This document shows positions 36,767 to 47,548 of a DNA stretch of 64,000 bases, piece after piece (position 1 is the stretch's first letter; each line of letters begins with the position of its first letter). The stretch comes from Lantana camara (Eukaryota; Streptophyta; Magnoliopsida; Lamiales; Verbenaceae). The stretch is taken from the NCBI GenBank assembly GCA_037501455.1, contig CM074860.1, positions 50,168,501 through 50,232,500 of the forward strand. The letters are read 5' to 3'. The notes under the pieces are model-generated. The model was not told the origin of the DNA. It searched no databases and saw only the letters and a program-made list of their open reading frames with translations. The position numbers were made by a program, and so were the translations under genes.

Positions 36767-37924
36767 ATGGAGCCCGATAGACATTACAGTGATCGATCCT
36801 CGAGGGACAGGCATCATCATCGCCGACATCATCGCCGTGAGAGATCACCACCTCCTCCACCTGCTCAGGCACAGCCCCAGGATTTCATGAATGCGGTAGT
36901 GGGGCTAATTGATCAAAGGTTACAGGAAAGGGTACCTCCACCACCACCACCAGCGCAGGTAGCACCTCCAGAGAATCCCATTTCTGCTATCTTGCGAGAA
37001 TTCCAGAATCAGCGTCCCCCGAACTTCTATAAGGGAGACGACATACAGGCAGAGATGTGGTTGAAGGAGATTGAGAGGATTTGGCAGCTTATTCCTTGTG
37101 ACAGTCAGGAGAAGGCTCGTTGCACCCTCACGCTTATTCAGGGCGAGGCCTACTCCTGGTGGGAGAGTACAGAGATTGTTCTGCAGGCAGCAGGGACCGA
37201 GATTACCTGGGAGGTCTTTGTACGGGAGTTCAGAAACAAGTATATTCCTCCAGCTTCCCGTACCCGCAGGTTGAGGGAGTTTACAGAATTAAAGCAGGGA
37301 AGCAGGTCCGTGGGCTAGTATATTGCCGAGTTCGAGAGGCTTTCTCGCTATGCACCCAACATAGCGAATGATGACTTTCACAAGGCAATGCAGTTTGTTC
37401 AGGGGTTGAGACCGGATATTCAGGATGCACTGAAAGCGACTAATACCAGTACCTGGGCGAAAGCTACTTCAAAAGCCCTAAAAGTTGAAGATTCTGATAG
37501 TGCCAGGAGGGCTACTCAGCGAGCAGGACAGGTTTCAGGCTCGAGATCAGGCCAGGGCTCGAGTTCAGGAAAAAGGCCGATGGTGTATTCTGCACCTCCA
37601 GCGCAGAGGGACTCCGGGAAGAAACCTAAGTTTACAGGGCCATCACAGAAGGGTCCGAGAGCTCCAGCACCACCTCAGCCACCCCAGAGACCGAGATGCA
37701 CATGGTGTGGACATCCTACGCATACCTATGATAACTGCAGACGCCGGTTGGGTCTATGTTTGATTTGCGGGAGTAACGAGCACTTGGTTGACGGTTGTCC
37801 GGATCGTCAGGATCCACCACCTGCAGGACCGAGGCCCCTGGTGAGAGCTCGGGCTTATGCACTCGCGGGAGAGGAGCAGGAGGCTGATATTGACCCCGCT
37901 GCAGTAGTTGAAGGTATTATTTGA
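36767..37924 (+). pseudogene. gag: Gag of the gypsy element, one amber stop and a deleted 3' end
   Basis: Gag forms the virus-like particle and binds the genomic RNA. The start MEPDRHYSDRSSRDRHHHRRHHR is Arg/His-rich, followed by a proline-rich linker and the capsid region (FYKGDDIQAEMWLKEIERIW, GEAYSWWEST). TAG at 37316-37318 replaces the glutamine codon found at this place in element B. After it the same frame runs on through the capsid end and two complete zinc knuckles (CTWCGHPTHTYDNC, CLICGSNEHLVDGC) to a TGA at 37922. Compared with element G, 32 nt are missing between VVEG and the protease, which shifts pol to the next frame. The LTRs are young, so these lesions are either recent or the copy was mobilised by other elements' Gag. 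Confidence 0.9.
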
Positions 37925-40900
37925 TCCAGGAGCTACCCACTTCTTTCTTGCGCATTCTATTGCTATTACCTTGTCTTTGCCTGCTATGTGTACTTCTGTG
38001 CGCTATATAGTTAGTACTCCTTTCGGTAGTAGGCGAGAAACGGATCAGGTCTACAGGGATGTTCTAGTTGTGATTGAAGGCCGGGAGTTTCTGACAGACT
38101 TTATCGTGATGCCAATGGAGAGATACGGGGCTATTCTGGGGATGGAATGGTTATACAGGCACTGTGCTACAATTGATTGCCGGGCCAAGAAGGTTCAGTT
38201 GGGTGCAGAAGTTGTTACGGGTTGTACTTCGAAGACTGTACCCTTACTTTCATTTTCAGAGGCTCAGAGACTAGTCAGAGACGGGGCTACAGGGTTCATT
38301 GCTTACATTCTGAACAAGCCTAAGGATCAAGTGAAGTTAGAGGACACCGAGGTAGTAAAGGAATTCCCCGAGGTATTTCCAGAGAAATTGGATTCATTGC
38401 CGCCTGAACGGGAGATTGAATTTGTGATTGATCTTTTCCCGAATGCCGAGCCGTATTCTAAGACTCCTTACCGGATGGCTCCAGCCGAATTAAAGGAAAT
38501 AAAAGTTCAGCTTGAGGCTTTATTGGAAGTTGGGTACATTCGGCCAAGTTCGTCGCCGTGGGGAGCACCGGTGTTGTTTGTAAAGAAAAAGGACGGGACT
38601 CTAAGAATGTGCATCGACTACAGAGAGTTGAACAGGATGACTATTAAGAACAAGTATCCCCTCCCACACATCGAGGAGTTGTTCGATATACTCCAGGGTT
38701 CTAAGGTATATTCGAAATTGGATTTAAGACAGGGATACTATCAGCTGCGAATCCGAGCAGAGGACATTCCAAAGACAGGATTCAATACTCGGTACGGGCA
38801 CTATGAGTTCGTGGTTATGCCGTTTGGATTAACTAACGCCCCTGCAGCTTTTATGGATATGATGCACCGGATATTCAGGCCTTTTCTCGACAAGTTCGTG
38901 GTAATATTTATTGATGATATTCTGGTTTTCTCGAAATCAGCCGAGGAGCATGCGAGACATCTCAGGCTCGTCCTTCAGACTCTAAAGGAGCATCAGTTGT
39001 TTGCTAAGTTCAGCAAGTGTGAATTTTGGATCGATTGGGTTTCCTTTTTGGGGCATGTGATTTCAGGAAAAGGGTTGGAAGTCGATCCCTCGAAAATCGA
39101 GGCCGTGCTTAAGTGGGAGAAACCAAAGAACACCTCAGAGATTAGAAGTTTCTTGGGATTGGCCGGATATTACAGGAGGTTCGTTCAGGATTTTTCCAAG
39201 ATTGCGGCACCGTTAACCCGGTTGACAAAGAAGGATGTTAAATTTGTCTGGGATGAGAAGTGTGATCAAAGTTTTAACTTTCTGAAGGAAAAGTTAGTCT
39301 CAGCTCCGGTGTTAACATTACCCGAGGGTTCAGAAGAGTATGCAGTCTACACAGATGCTTCTAAAGAAGGCTTAGGTTGTGTTTTGACTCAGAAAGGAAA
39401 GGTGATCGCCTATGCTTCCCGAAAGCTAAAGGAATATGAAAGGAATTACCCGACACACGACCTAGAGCTTGCAGCCGTGATCTTTGCGCTCGGTAAATGG
39501 AGACATTATCTTTACGGGACTTCCTTTGAGATTTTTACCGACCACAAGAGCCTCCAGTACTTATTCACGCAGAAGGATTTAAATATGAGGCAACGGCGTT
39601 GGATGGAAAAGTTGGAAGATTATGACTGTACAATTAAGTACCATCCCGGGAAAGCCAATGTGGTCGCCGATGCACTTAGCAGGAAGGCGAGTGTGTCGAG
39701 TGTGGAAATAAAGGAAAGTGAAGAAGTTGCTCCGACTGTGTTACGGGCTCGGGTTTCTAATATCACAATTCAGCCGGAATTGAAGAATCAGTTATTTGAG
39801 GCTCAAAATAGGGATCCAGAAGTACAGAAACTTGCCAGTAAAGCTAAGGATGACCCGGAGAGTCCGTTTGGATTTGATGAGACCGGGTTGCTTCGGTTTA
39901 AGAACAGAGTAGTAGTACCTGAAGAGTTGAGACGGGTCCTACTCGAGGAAGCTCACAAGTCAGCCTACTCGATCTACCCAGGAGGAAACAAGATGTATAA
40001 GGATTTGAAGCAATTTTATTGGTGGAACGGGTTGAAGAGAGACGTGGCAGAGTACGTGAAACATTGCCTGACTTGCCAGAAAGTGAAAGCTGAGCACCAA
40101 AAGCCCGCGGGACTTCTACAACCGTTACCTATTCCCGAGTGGAAGTGGGAACAAGTAACGATGGACTTTGTTTTCGGATTACCAAAGGTTAAAGGCGGGT
40201 TTGATGGTATTTGGGTGATCGTTGATAGATTTACAAAGTCTGCTCACTTTCTACCGGTCCGGATGTCTTATAAGATCCCGAAGTTGGCCGAGATCTATAA
40301 CAGAGAGATTATTCGACTTCATGGTATTCCGGTGAGCATAGTTTCAGACCGAGACCCGAGGTTTACTTCTAAGTTGTGGCAGGAGTTACAGGCCGTTTTG
40401 GGAACGAAACTTAAGTTTAGTACAGCATTTCACCCTCAAACAGACGGCCAGACTGAAAGGTTAATCAGGTATTTGGAAGATCTTCTTCGGGCTTGCGTGA
40501 TGGATTTTCAGAACTCGTGGTCAGAACAGCTTCCCTTGATCGAGTTTGCGTATAATAACAGCTTTCAGGCTTCGATCGGGATGGCTCCTTATGAGTTACT
40601 TTATGGAAGAAAGTGCCGATCTCCGTTGTTCTTCGACTTGGAAGAATGGAAATGGTCGAAACAGGAAGGGGTAAAGAAAGGTGAAAGATTCGAAAGGCCT
40701 TCCAAAGTCGTTCAAGCTATGATCGAAAAGGTTCAGATGATTCAACAACAGATGAAAGCCGCGCAAGATAGGCAAAAGAGCTATGCAGATAAGCGCCGAA
40801 GAGATCTGGAGTTCGAAGTGGGTGACCGGGTATTCTTGAAGGTGTCGCCAAGGAAAGGTTTCACCCGGATTGGGAGAGGAGGAAAGCTTAATCCTCGCTA

Positions 40901-41243
40901 CTTAGGTCCGTTCGAGATTTTGGAAAGAATAGGCGAGGTAGCTTATCGATTGGACCTACCACCGAGTCTTACGGGGATTCACAACGTATTCCACGTTTCG
41001 CAATTAAGGAAATATTACCCCGATGAGACTACGATTCTCCCCGTGGAAGAAGTTGAACTGGAACCGAATTTGACATTTGTTCAGAGGCCGGTTAAGATCA
41101 TGGATCGGAAATTTCAGGAGTTGAGAAACCGGAGAATTCCCATGGTTAAGGTTTTGTGGAGAAGCGATAAAACCGAGGAAGCTACTTGGGAAACAGAGGA
41201 TAAAATGAAACGGTTCCACCCGGAGTTGTTCGAGCAAGACTAG
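37908..41243 (+). CDS. pol: Pol polyprotein: protease, RT, RNase H, integrase, chromodomain-like tail
   Basis: An open frame of 1111 residues. Protease: [11 protein letters not shown] near residue 5, with its start lost in the gag-pol deletion. Reverse transcriptase: about 150-400, with [29 protein letters not shown] and the catalytic FIDDILVFS. RNase H: about 480-600, with [27 protein letters not shown] and [10 protein letters not shown]. Integrase: zinc-binding region about 680-730 ([11 protein letters not shown]), then catalytic residues in [18 protein letters not shown] and QTDGQTERL. Tail: [11 protein letters not shown] and a chromodomain-like [18 protein letters not shown] that may steer insertion to heterochromatin. 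In the integrase zinc motif the second histidine of the usual HHCC set appears to be tyrosine ([12 protein letters not shown]). The first ATG is accidental, since Pol should be made as a Gag-Pol fusion. The stop at 41241 is followed at once by the polypurine-tract hairpin. Confidence 0.95.
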   Translation: MKVLFDPGATHFFLAHSIAITLSLPAMCTSVRYIVSTPFGSRRETDQVYRDVLVVIEGREFLTDFIVMPMERYGAILGMEWLYRHCATIDCRAKKVQLGAEVVTGCTSKTVPLLSFSEAQRLVRDGATGFIAYILNKPKDQVKLEDTEVVKEFPEVFPEKLDSLPPEREIEFVIDLFPNAEPYSKTPYRMAPAELKEIKVQLEALLEVGYIRPSSSPWGAPVLFVKKKDGTLRMCIDYRELNRMTIKNKYPLPHIEELFDILQGSKVYSKLDLRQGYYQLRIRAEDIPKTGFNTRYGHYEFVVMPFGLTNAPAAFMDMMHRIFRPFLDKFVVIFIDDILVFSKSAEEHARHLRLVLQTLKEHQLFAKFSKCEFWIDWVSFLGHVISGKGLEVDPSKIEAVLKWEKPKNTSEIRSFLGLAGYYRRFVQDFSKIAAPLTRLTKKDVKFVWDEKCDQSFNFLKEKLVSAPVLTLPEGSEEYAVYTDASKEGLGCVLTQKGKVIAYASRKLKEYERNYPTHDLELAAVIFALGKWRHYLYGTSFEIFTDHKSLQYLFTQKDLNMRQRRWMEKLEDYDCTIKYHPGKANVVADALSRKASVSSVEIKESEEVAPTVLRARVSNITIQPELKNQLFEAQNRDPEVQKLASKAKDDPESPFGFDETGLLRFKNRVVVPEELRRVLLEEAHKSAYSIYPGGNKMYKDLKQFYWWNGLKRDVAEYVKHCLTCQKVKAEHQKPAGLLQPLPIPEWKWEQVTMDFVFGLPKVKGGFDGIWVIVDRFTKSAHFLPVRMSYKIPKLAEIYNREIIRLHGIPVSIVSDRDPRFTSKLWQELQAVLGTKLKFSTAFHPQTDGQTERLIRYLEDLLRACVMDFQNSWSEQLPLIEFAYNNSFQASIGMAPYELLYGRKCRSPLFFDLEEWKWSKQEGVKKGERFERPSKVVQAMIEKVQMIQQQMKAAQDRQKSYADKRRRDLEFEVGDRVFLKVSPRKGFTRIGRGGKLNPRYLGPFEILERIGEVAYRLDLPPSLTGIHNVFHVSQLRKYYPDETTILPVEEVELEPNLTFVQRPVKIMDRKFQELRNRRIPMVKVLWRSDKTEEATWETEDKMKRFHPELFEQD

Positions 41244-41281
41244 AGAATCTGGGGACCAGATTCTTCTAAGGGGGGGAGAGT
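41244..41281 (+). promoter_or_regulatory. Gypsy element hairpin and polypurine tract
   Basis: A perfect 9-bp hairpin, AGAATCTGG loop GGA CCAGATTCT (41244-41264), starts on the base after the pol stop. The purine run AAGGGGGGGAGAG (41268-41280) ends one base before the 3' LTR. Confidence 0.9.
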
Positions 41282-43948
41282 TGTAATGCCCCGGTTTCCG
41301 GATGAACTGGTAAGCACGCCACGTGTGCGTTTTGAGCGTAGGTTTTCTTTTATTTCTTTTAATTTCATAATATTCTTACGTGGCATTCATATTTTATAAA
41401 ATTCATGAAACATTATTTATATTAATTCTTTAAATTCATATCATTCAAAATATTATTTCATGACACGAAAAATATTTATTGCATGAAATCAATTACCGAG
41501 AGTGACAGAATTACCAAATTGTCCCTAGTTAAATACTTTCTAAAATATTAGGGACTTACTTGCATGATTTCTAAGGACCAAATTGAGCATATTTTAAATC
41601 ATGGCATACTTAATTGTACAACTTAGGAATTTCAAGGATTGATTAGCAAATTGGCAAAGTTCACAAAAATCAAGATGATGTATCACGTAATATCATCTCT
41701 TCTCCCACATTCCTTGATCATTTTACCCAAAATTTGCCAAACATATTCATCTCTCTCTCGGTTCATAGAAGGAAAAGGGAAGAAGATAAATTTTATCTCA
41801 ATCATCAAGATTTCAAGAAGTGTTCCAAGAAATTGGAAGTGATCATCATCATATTTCTTCATTTCTTCTAGTCTCAAGGTGGGTTTGGCATGAATCCATG
41901 ATTCTTGATCATTTATGGGATGGCTAGGGTTTGAGTTTAATATGCTAGATGTATGGTTAGTGGTGCAAAGCATGATTGAAGGATCATAACTTGAATTATA
42001 GTATGATTTGGTCATGAAAATCTTGAATATTTGGCAAGATTGAGCTAGTGTAATCATGTCCATGAAACCTTGAAATCTTGTTGATATAGCATGTTCTATG
42101 TGTTTAAATGCTATATTAGTGTCTATTGAACATATTTGCATCATGTTTCCAGAAATTATAGCATTTGGGGATCAAAAATGGATTTTGGTAGCTTTGTTGC
42201 TTTCTTCCCGAGAGCATACTCTGTTTCTGCTCTGTTTTTCAGTTGCAGAAGCAGGGAACGACCGTTCCCAGCCTCAAGGCTTGGTGGGAACGGGCGTTCC
42301 CATCCCTTTTCAAAATATGCGCGGCCGACTACGGGAACGGCCGTTCCCACTTTGGCCTTGGAACCGGAAGGGCCGTTCCCAGCGTAGGCGCGCTTTTAAA
42401 ATTAAAAACGTTGCCGCGTTTTTCTGGGCAACGGGAACGACCGTTCCCAGTTTTCAAAGGAAGCCTGGAACGGCCGTTCCCAAGGGGCTGACAGAACAAA
42501 ATTCACTGCATAAAATTACGATTTTGACCCCTCTATCCAACGACTTCTTTGACCCCGAATTGCTATAATACGTGTTAATATGATGTGAAACGAAAAGTTA
42601 TAATACCACATTGCATTTTCATGGTCGTCTCGACACGTTTTCGCCGTTCGTCATATTTTGGCCATTTTAGCTCATGTCTCATGGTTGTACATCGTATTTA
42701 CACAGGTCACGAGGGCGTGGACGGGGAGCAAGCTCCTTAGAACGCTACTTTATTTTATTTTGCAAGAAAGGTGAGGTTTTGTTTTGGTAAAACGAACCCT
42801 ATAACCCTTATGTGCTAAGTTTCGGCCAAAACCTAGTATACTTATAAACGTTTTCAAAGTAATAAATGTTTCAAGCAAGAAAGTATTGATTGTCATGATT
42901 TTCAAGCATGTTTGGCGAGTACATGATTGCACGTGGGCCCGAGGGTAATTCTTGAGCCAACCGGGAAAGCAAGGGCTGACGGGTAACTCCTGAATTATCC
43001 TCACATTGTTGGGATCAACCCCGAAGCCACTAGGAGATTAGTGGTGGAAGGAGTTCCGTGTCTAGAGGGTCATGTCCTCTACACACACCATGTCGTGGAT
43101 AGTCGAGCCTTGCAAACTCGCTATCACCCGGAGGAAGAAGGAGACTGGGGATTAATCCGTAATGTCGGGTTATCCTCGGGTTATTGCATGATTTCAAGCA
43201 TGAAACTGTCTATATGAGCACTAAATGAATTGCATGATCACGTATTTATCAAGCAAGCAAGCATGTTCACGTATTGTTCACGATTGGGAGTTCGGTTGGA
43301 GATTGCCCTTACTCGCCGGGGCCACATGTTCATGATATTGACAAGTATGATTAAATAAACGTGTTAAAATGATTGGTTGTAATCTCGGGCAAAGATTAAA
43401 CTTATTGAATTATATATCTATTCTATTTTATACTAAAGTCTTCACCCGAGGCTACAACTTGCATGTGATGTGTGATATATATTTATTGCCCCTCACTCAG
43501 TCTTCGGTAGACTGATACTTCACTTTTCAGGTACCTTTTGAGCGTGGTTGTGCTAGGCGGGCGTTGGTCGAGTCTTGAATTTCCACGGGTCTAGTTCATA
43601 CCCTGGTTGTATAGCATTTTGAGACATTTCATGCTATAATCGTTCTTATCACATTTTGGATACTTAATGATGTACCTTATTCAGATATGATTATGTAGTG
43701 ATAATGAATCGGTACCTATATGTATCTATGTCATAAATATGGTACCTATATATACATGAATGACTTTACTGCTTCCGCTTTTCTATTCATGTTTGTTTGA
43801 TATTGTTGGGGAGAGTGTCCCGCCTAGAGCGTCATTTCTATTGTCACCCGTTCGCTGTGGTCTTGGTTTATGTATGAACTGTCCATTTCATACGTGGATC
43901 GAGGCTATGGTGCGGGGGATGTGGCGCCTTGGGGTTTAGGGTGCTACA
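41282..43948 (+). mobile_element. Gypsy element 3' LTR
   Basis: TGTAATGCCCC to GGTGCTACA, 2667 bp, same length as the 5' LTR, with about 13 substitutions and no indels noticed. The palindrome cluster is at 42254-42481, and the hairpin and stem at 43497-43827. Confidence 0.95.
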
Positions 43949-46900
43949 ATCTCAATAGATTTTAATTCCAAGGATATAGAATGCATCACCAAGATCTTTC
44001 ATCTCGAATTGGTTCGATAACCATAACTTAATCATTTTCATGTCATCCTTCGAATTCTCAATAAGAAGGATGTCATCTACATAAAGTACTAAGAATTGCA
44101 CTGAGCTCTCCAATTCCTTTGTATACACACATGATTCATTCGATATCTGAATGAAGCCAAACGCTTTGACTGATTCATCAAATCGAATGTTCCAATTCCT
44201 AGAAGCCTGTTTCAATCCATAGATTGATCTTTGGAGTTAGCAAACCTTTTGCTCACTCCCACTGAATGTGAAAGCTATGGGTTGTTCCATATAAATGTCT
44301 TTATCAATGTCACCATTGAGAAAGGCAGTTTTCACATCCATTTGCCATATCTCATAGTCATAATATGCAACAATGGCAAGCATGACCCGAATAGACTTTT
44401 GCATTGCAACTGGTGAAAAAGTTTCATCAAAGTCCACGCCGTGTCTTTGAGTGAATCCTTTTGCAACCAGTCTTGCCTTGTAGGCTGCAATGCTTCCATC
44501 AACTCCAAGCTTTCTCCTAAAGATCCATTTGCAACCTATGGGTTTGACCCCATCAGGCAAATCTACCAAGGTCCAAACTTGGTTGGAGTTCATGGAATCC
44601 ATTTTGGATTTCATGGCTTCTATCCACTGTTCAGAGTCAGAATCTGAAAGTGCCTCCTCCTATGTTAAAGGATCATTATCCTTTTGAGAGATTTCATGGA
44701 AGAATCCATACCATCTCTCCTGCTGTCTAGGAGTGCGTTCAGAACGCCTTAGAGGAGGATTTCCGTGTGTATCGAAATTTGTGATTGGTTGCGGTTAGCC
44801 AGAAGGGGTTATTTCTTCAGTGGGTGGTGTGGGATCAGTTTGTACTTCTTTAAATTCTATGATCTTGCCTTTCTTTTCTTCAAGGAACAGTTCCTCCAGA
44901 AAAGTGGCATTTCTGGAAACAAACACCTTTTGCTCAGATTGATCATAGAAGTAGCATCCTATAGATTCCTTAGGATAGCCTACAAAGTAGCATAAGTTAG
45001 AACGAGATTCTAACTTATCTCCCACTGTCCTCTTCACTTAAGCAGGATAACCCCAAATTCTCAAGTAAGAATAACTAGGGATTTTACCATGCCACCTTTC
45101 GTAGGGCGTTTTAAGGACTGACTTGGAGGGAACTAGATTCAAAATCTTTGCTGCACTTTCTAGGGCATAACCCCACAAAGAAGGTGGTAAGTCAGTGAAA
45201 CTCATCATGGAATGAACCATATCAAGTAGAGTTCGATTCCTTCTCTCAGAAACTCCATTAAGCTGAGGAGTTCCCGGAGGAGTCCACTGAGAGATAATCC
45301 CATTATCTTTGAGATGATTAAGGAATTCTTCACTAAGATACTCGCCTCCTCGATCAGATCGAAGTGCTTTGATCTTGTGACCAGTTTGGTTCTCAACCTC
45401 CTTTTGAAATTCTAAGAATTTCTCAAAAACTTCAGATTTATACTTCATTAAGTATACATAACCATACCGACTAAAGTCATCAGTAAAGGTTATGAAATAC
45501 TGATGATTGTTTCTTGTGCTTACACTAAGCGGTCCACAAACATCAGAATGAATCAAATGCAAAACCTTAGTGGCACGTTCCACAGTTCCTTTAAAAGGGA
45601 CTTTAGACAATTTTCCTTTGAGAAAGGATTTGCAAGAAGTCAACTCTTTGAGATCATTTTCAGAGAATGATCCTAAAGTGTTTATCTTGCTAATTCTGTT
45701 CTTGGAAATGTGTCCTAATCTAGCGTGCCATAAGGAAGCTGAAACTTTGTCATCTCTCTTACGTTTAGTTTCTCGTTTTACATTCATAATATTGATATTC
45801 TGAGTTAGATAAAGTCCATTACTTAGAGTACCGATGTGAACGGAAGAGTTGTTCCGTTTGATAAAGTATTTACCATTCTTAATATAAGTTTCATAACCTT
45901 CATAATCTAAAATTGGAACTGAAATTATATTACGAATAATGCTGGGTACAAAAAGGACTTTATTTAAGACTAACTCAAAACTACCTAAATCTAATCTAAT
46001 TGTGCCTAAAGCTCGAGCTTCAACATTTGAGGCATCGCCGATCTTCAAGCCACATTCTCCTTCTTTGAGTTGTTGGACTTCACTTAGCATCTGTACATCA
46101 TTACAGATATGAGTTCCACAACCGGTATCAAGTACCCAAGAACTAGAATTAATAGAAAGATTTATTTCAACGAGAAACATACCTTTCTTTAGAGTAGCCT
46201 TGTACTCTGGGCAGTTTCTCCTCCAATGTCCCGCTTTGCCACAATGGAAGCAAACATCCTCTTTCTGATCACGCTTCTTCTTTTGGGCCTTCCCCTTCGA
46301 AACGCCACCAGTGGGCCTAAGGGGTTTCTTCTTCTTCTTTTGGGCTTTCTTGCCCTTACCTTTAGAAGGCCCAGAAGAGGAAGATGGAGCATTCACCATC
46401 AGAACCTTATTGCCCTTCTTGATCGTGCTTTCAGCAGTCACAAGTTGACTAATCAGCTCAGCTACAGTAGCACCAACATGATTCATGTTGAAGTTAAGGA
46501 CAAAAGGGTTGAATGATGGTGGGGGCGAGGCTAGCAACAAGTCCACTGAAAGCTCATCTTTCAGTGGCATGTCCATGGAAGCAAGTTTCTCAGTAAGGGC
46601 GAGAAACTTGAGTCCATATTCATGGACACTTGAACCTTCCCTCATTCTCAACTGGAACAATTCATTTGAAGTGTTATACCTTGTAACATGTTCATGAGGG
46701 CGGTAAAGTTGCTCTAAGTGGTCGTAAATCTCCCAAGCAAATTCTATGGCCTCATGTTGCCTTTACAAATTCGGAGACATGTTAGCCAACATAAGGCAAC
46801 GGGCTTGGAGATTATCATCCTTCCACTTCTGGATCGCATTCCGCTCGACCCGAGTGGGAGCGTCCCCTTCGGGACTAGGCTCCCCTTCGAAGAGAACATA

Positions 46901-47014
46901 AGTTCTCTTCTCAGAATCTAAAATGATTTTCAGATTCCTCAGCCAATTAGAATAGTTGGGACTAGCCAACTTGTTTGACTCGAGGATCGATACAAGAGGG
47001 TTTTTGGTTGCCAT
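43949..47014 (-). pseudogene. gag-pol: Copia polyprotein of E: gag, protease, integrase, most of RT
   Basis: The frame starts MATKNPLVSILESNKLASPNYSNW (47014). Gag has one zinc knuckle, CFHCGKAGHWRRNC (about 46250). The protease site is VLDTGCGTHIC. The integrase begins LWHARLGHISKNRI and has catalytic residues in HSDVCGPLS, FTDDFSRYGYVY and NGVSERRNR. The reverse transcriptase has GCKWIFRRKLGVDG, WQMDVKTAFLNGD, SIYGLKQASRNW and LYVDDILL. Six nonsense codons lie at 46763-46765, 45038-45040, 44795-44797, 44660-44662, 44237-44239 and 43952-43954. All pieces keep one frame, and with 33828-32974 the total is about 1307 codons, usual for copia. The gypsy element separates the last part. Confidence 0.93.
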
Positions 47015-47220
47015 TTCAAAACACGTAGAGAATCACAGAATCTACGACCCAAATGGTAAAACAGAGAACTAGTGAGCATGCTGAATTATAATGATATACA
47101 AAAGATAAGATCTCTAATCTAATGTAGATCCCACTGTTTTTCAAAGATCTATAATTCCCAAAGGTCTAAGAGGAACGCGTTTCCCAATGGGTACTAAGAT
47201 CCTAGGCATTTTACCTCGAA

Positions 47221-47548
47221 CCCACGACTCGCGGACATTCTAAATGAAACCCTAGGTAGGTACAATTTACCAATTCTAACACCTTTAGAACTCTTAGTAA
47301 TTGTTTTTGCATCACCTATCTTTTAATATGGACCCACGACTCGTGCGACATCCATATTTACTTAGGCGTTAAGCTAGACCCATCAATCATAAGATCATGA
47401 TCAAAACTTAGTTCGAATGACCCACGACTCACGGACATCGCCCTTGCCAAAATTGATCACGAAATATTGATCATTTAAAATAACTAGCGGACAATAACTA
47501 GCTTCACGAACTAATAAGCTCCACTAGCTCTCCCACGACTCGCAGACA
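47221..47548 (-). repeat. Four spaced copies of a 17-bp dyad motif in the copia leader
   Basis: CCCACGACTCGCGGACA and near-copies lie at 47221-47237, 47333-47350, 47421-47437 and 47532-47548, with starts 112, 88 and 111 bp apart. On the sense strand CCGCGA and TCGTGG form an interrupted dyad. Confidence 0.8.

Larger units (their letters stand above)
33834..43948 (+). mobile_element. Young Ty3/gypsy (Tekay-like) element, 10,115 bp
   Basis: A complete element with two LTRs of exactly 2667 bp, primer site, gag, pol, polypurine tract and ATCTC duplications. About 13 base differences separate the LTRs (roughly 0.5%). The order protease, RT, RNase H, integrase, then chromodomain-like tail places it with plant chromoviruses, nearest Tekay/Del by remembered family features. 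Gag carries a stop and a small deletion. Confidence 0.95.
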
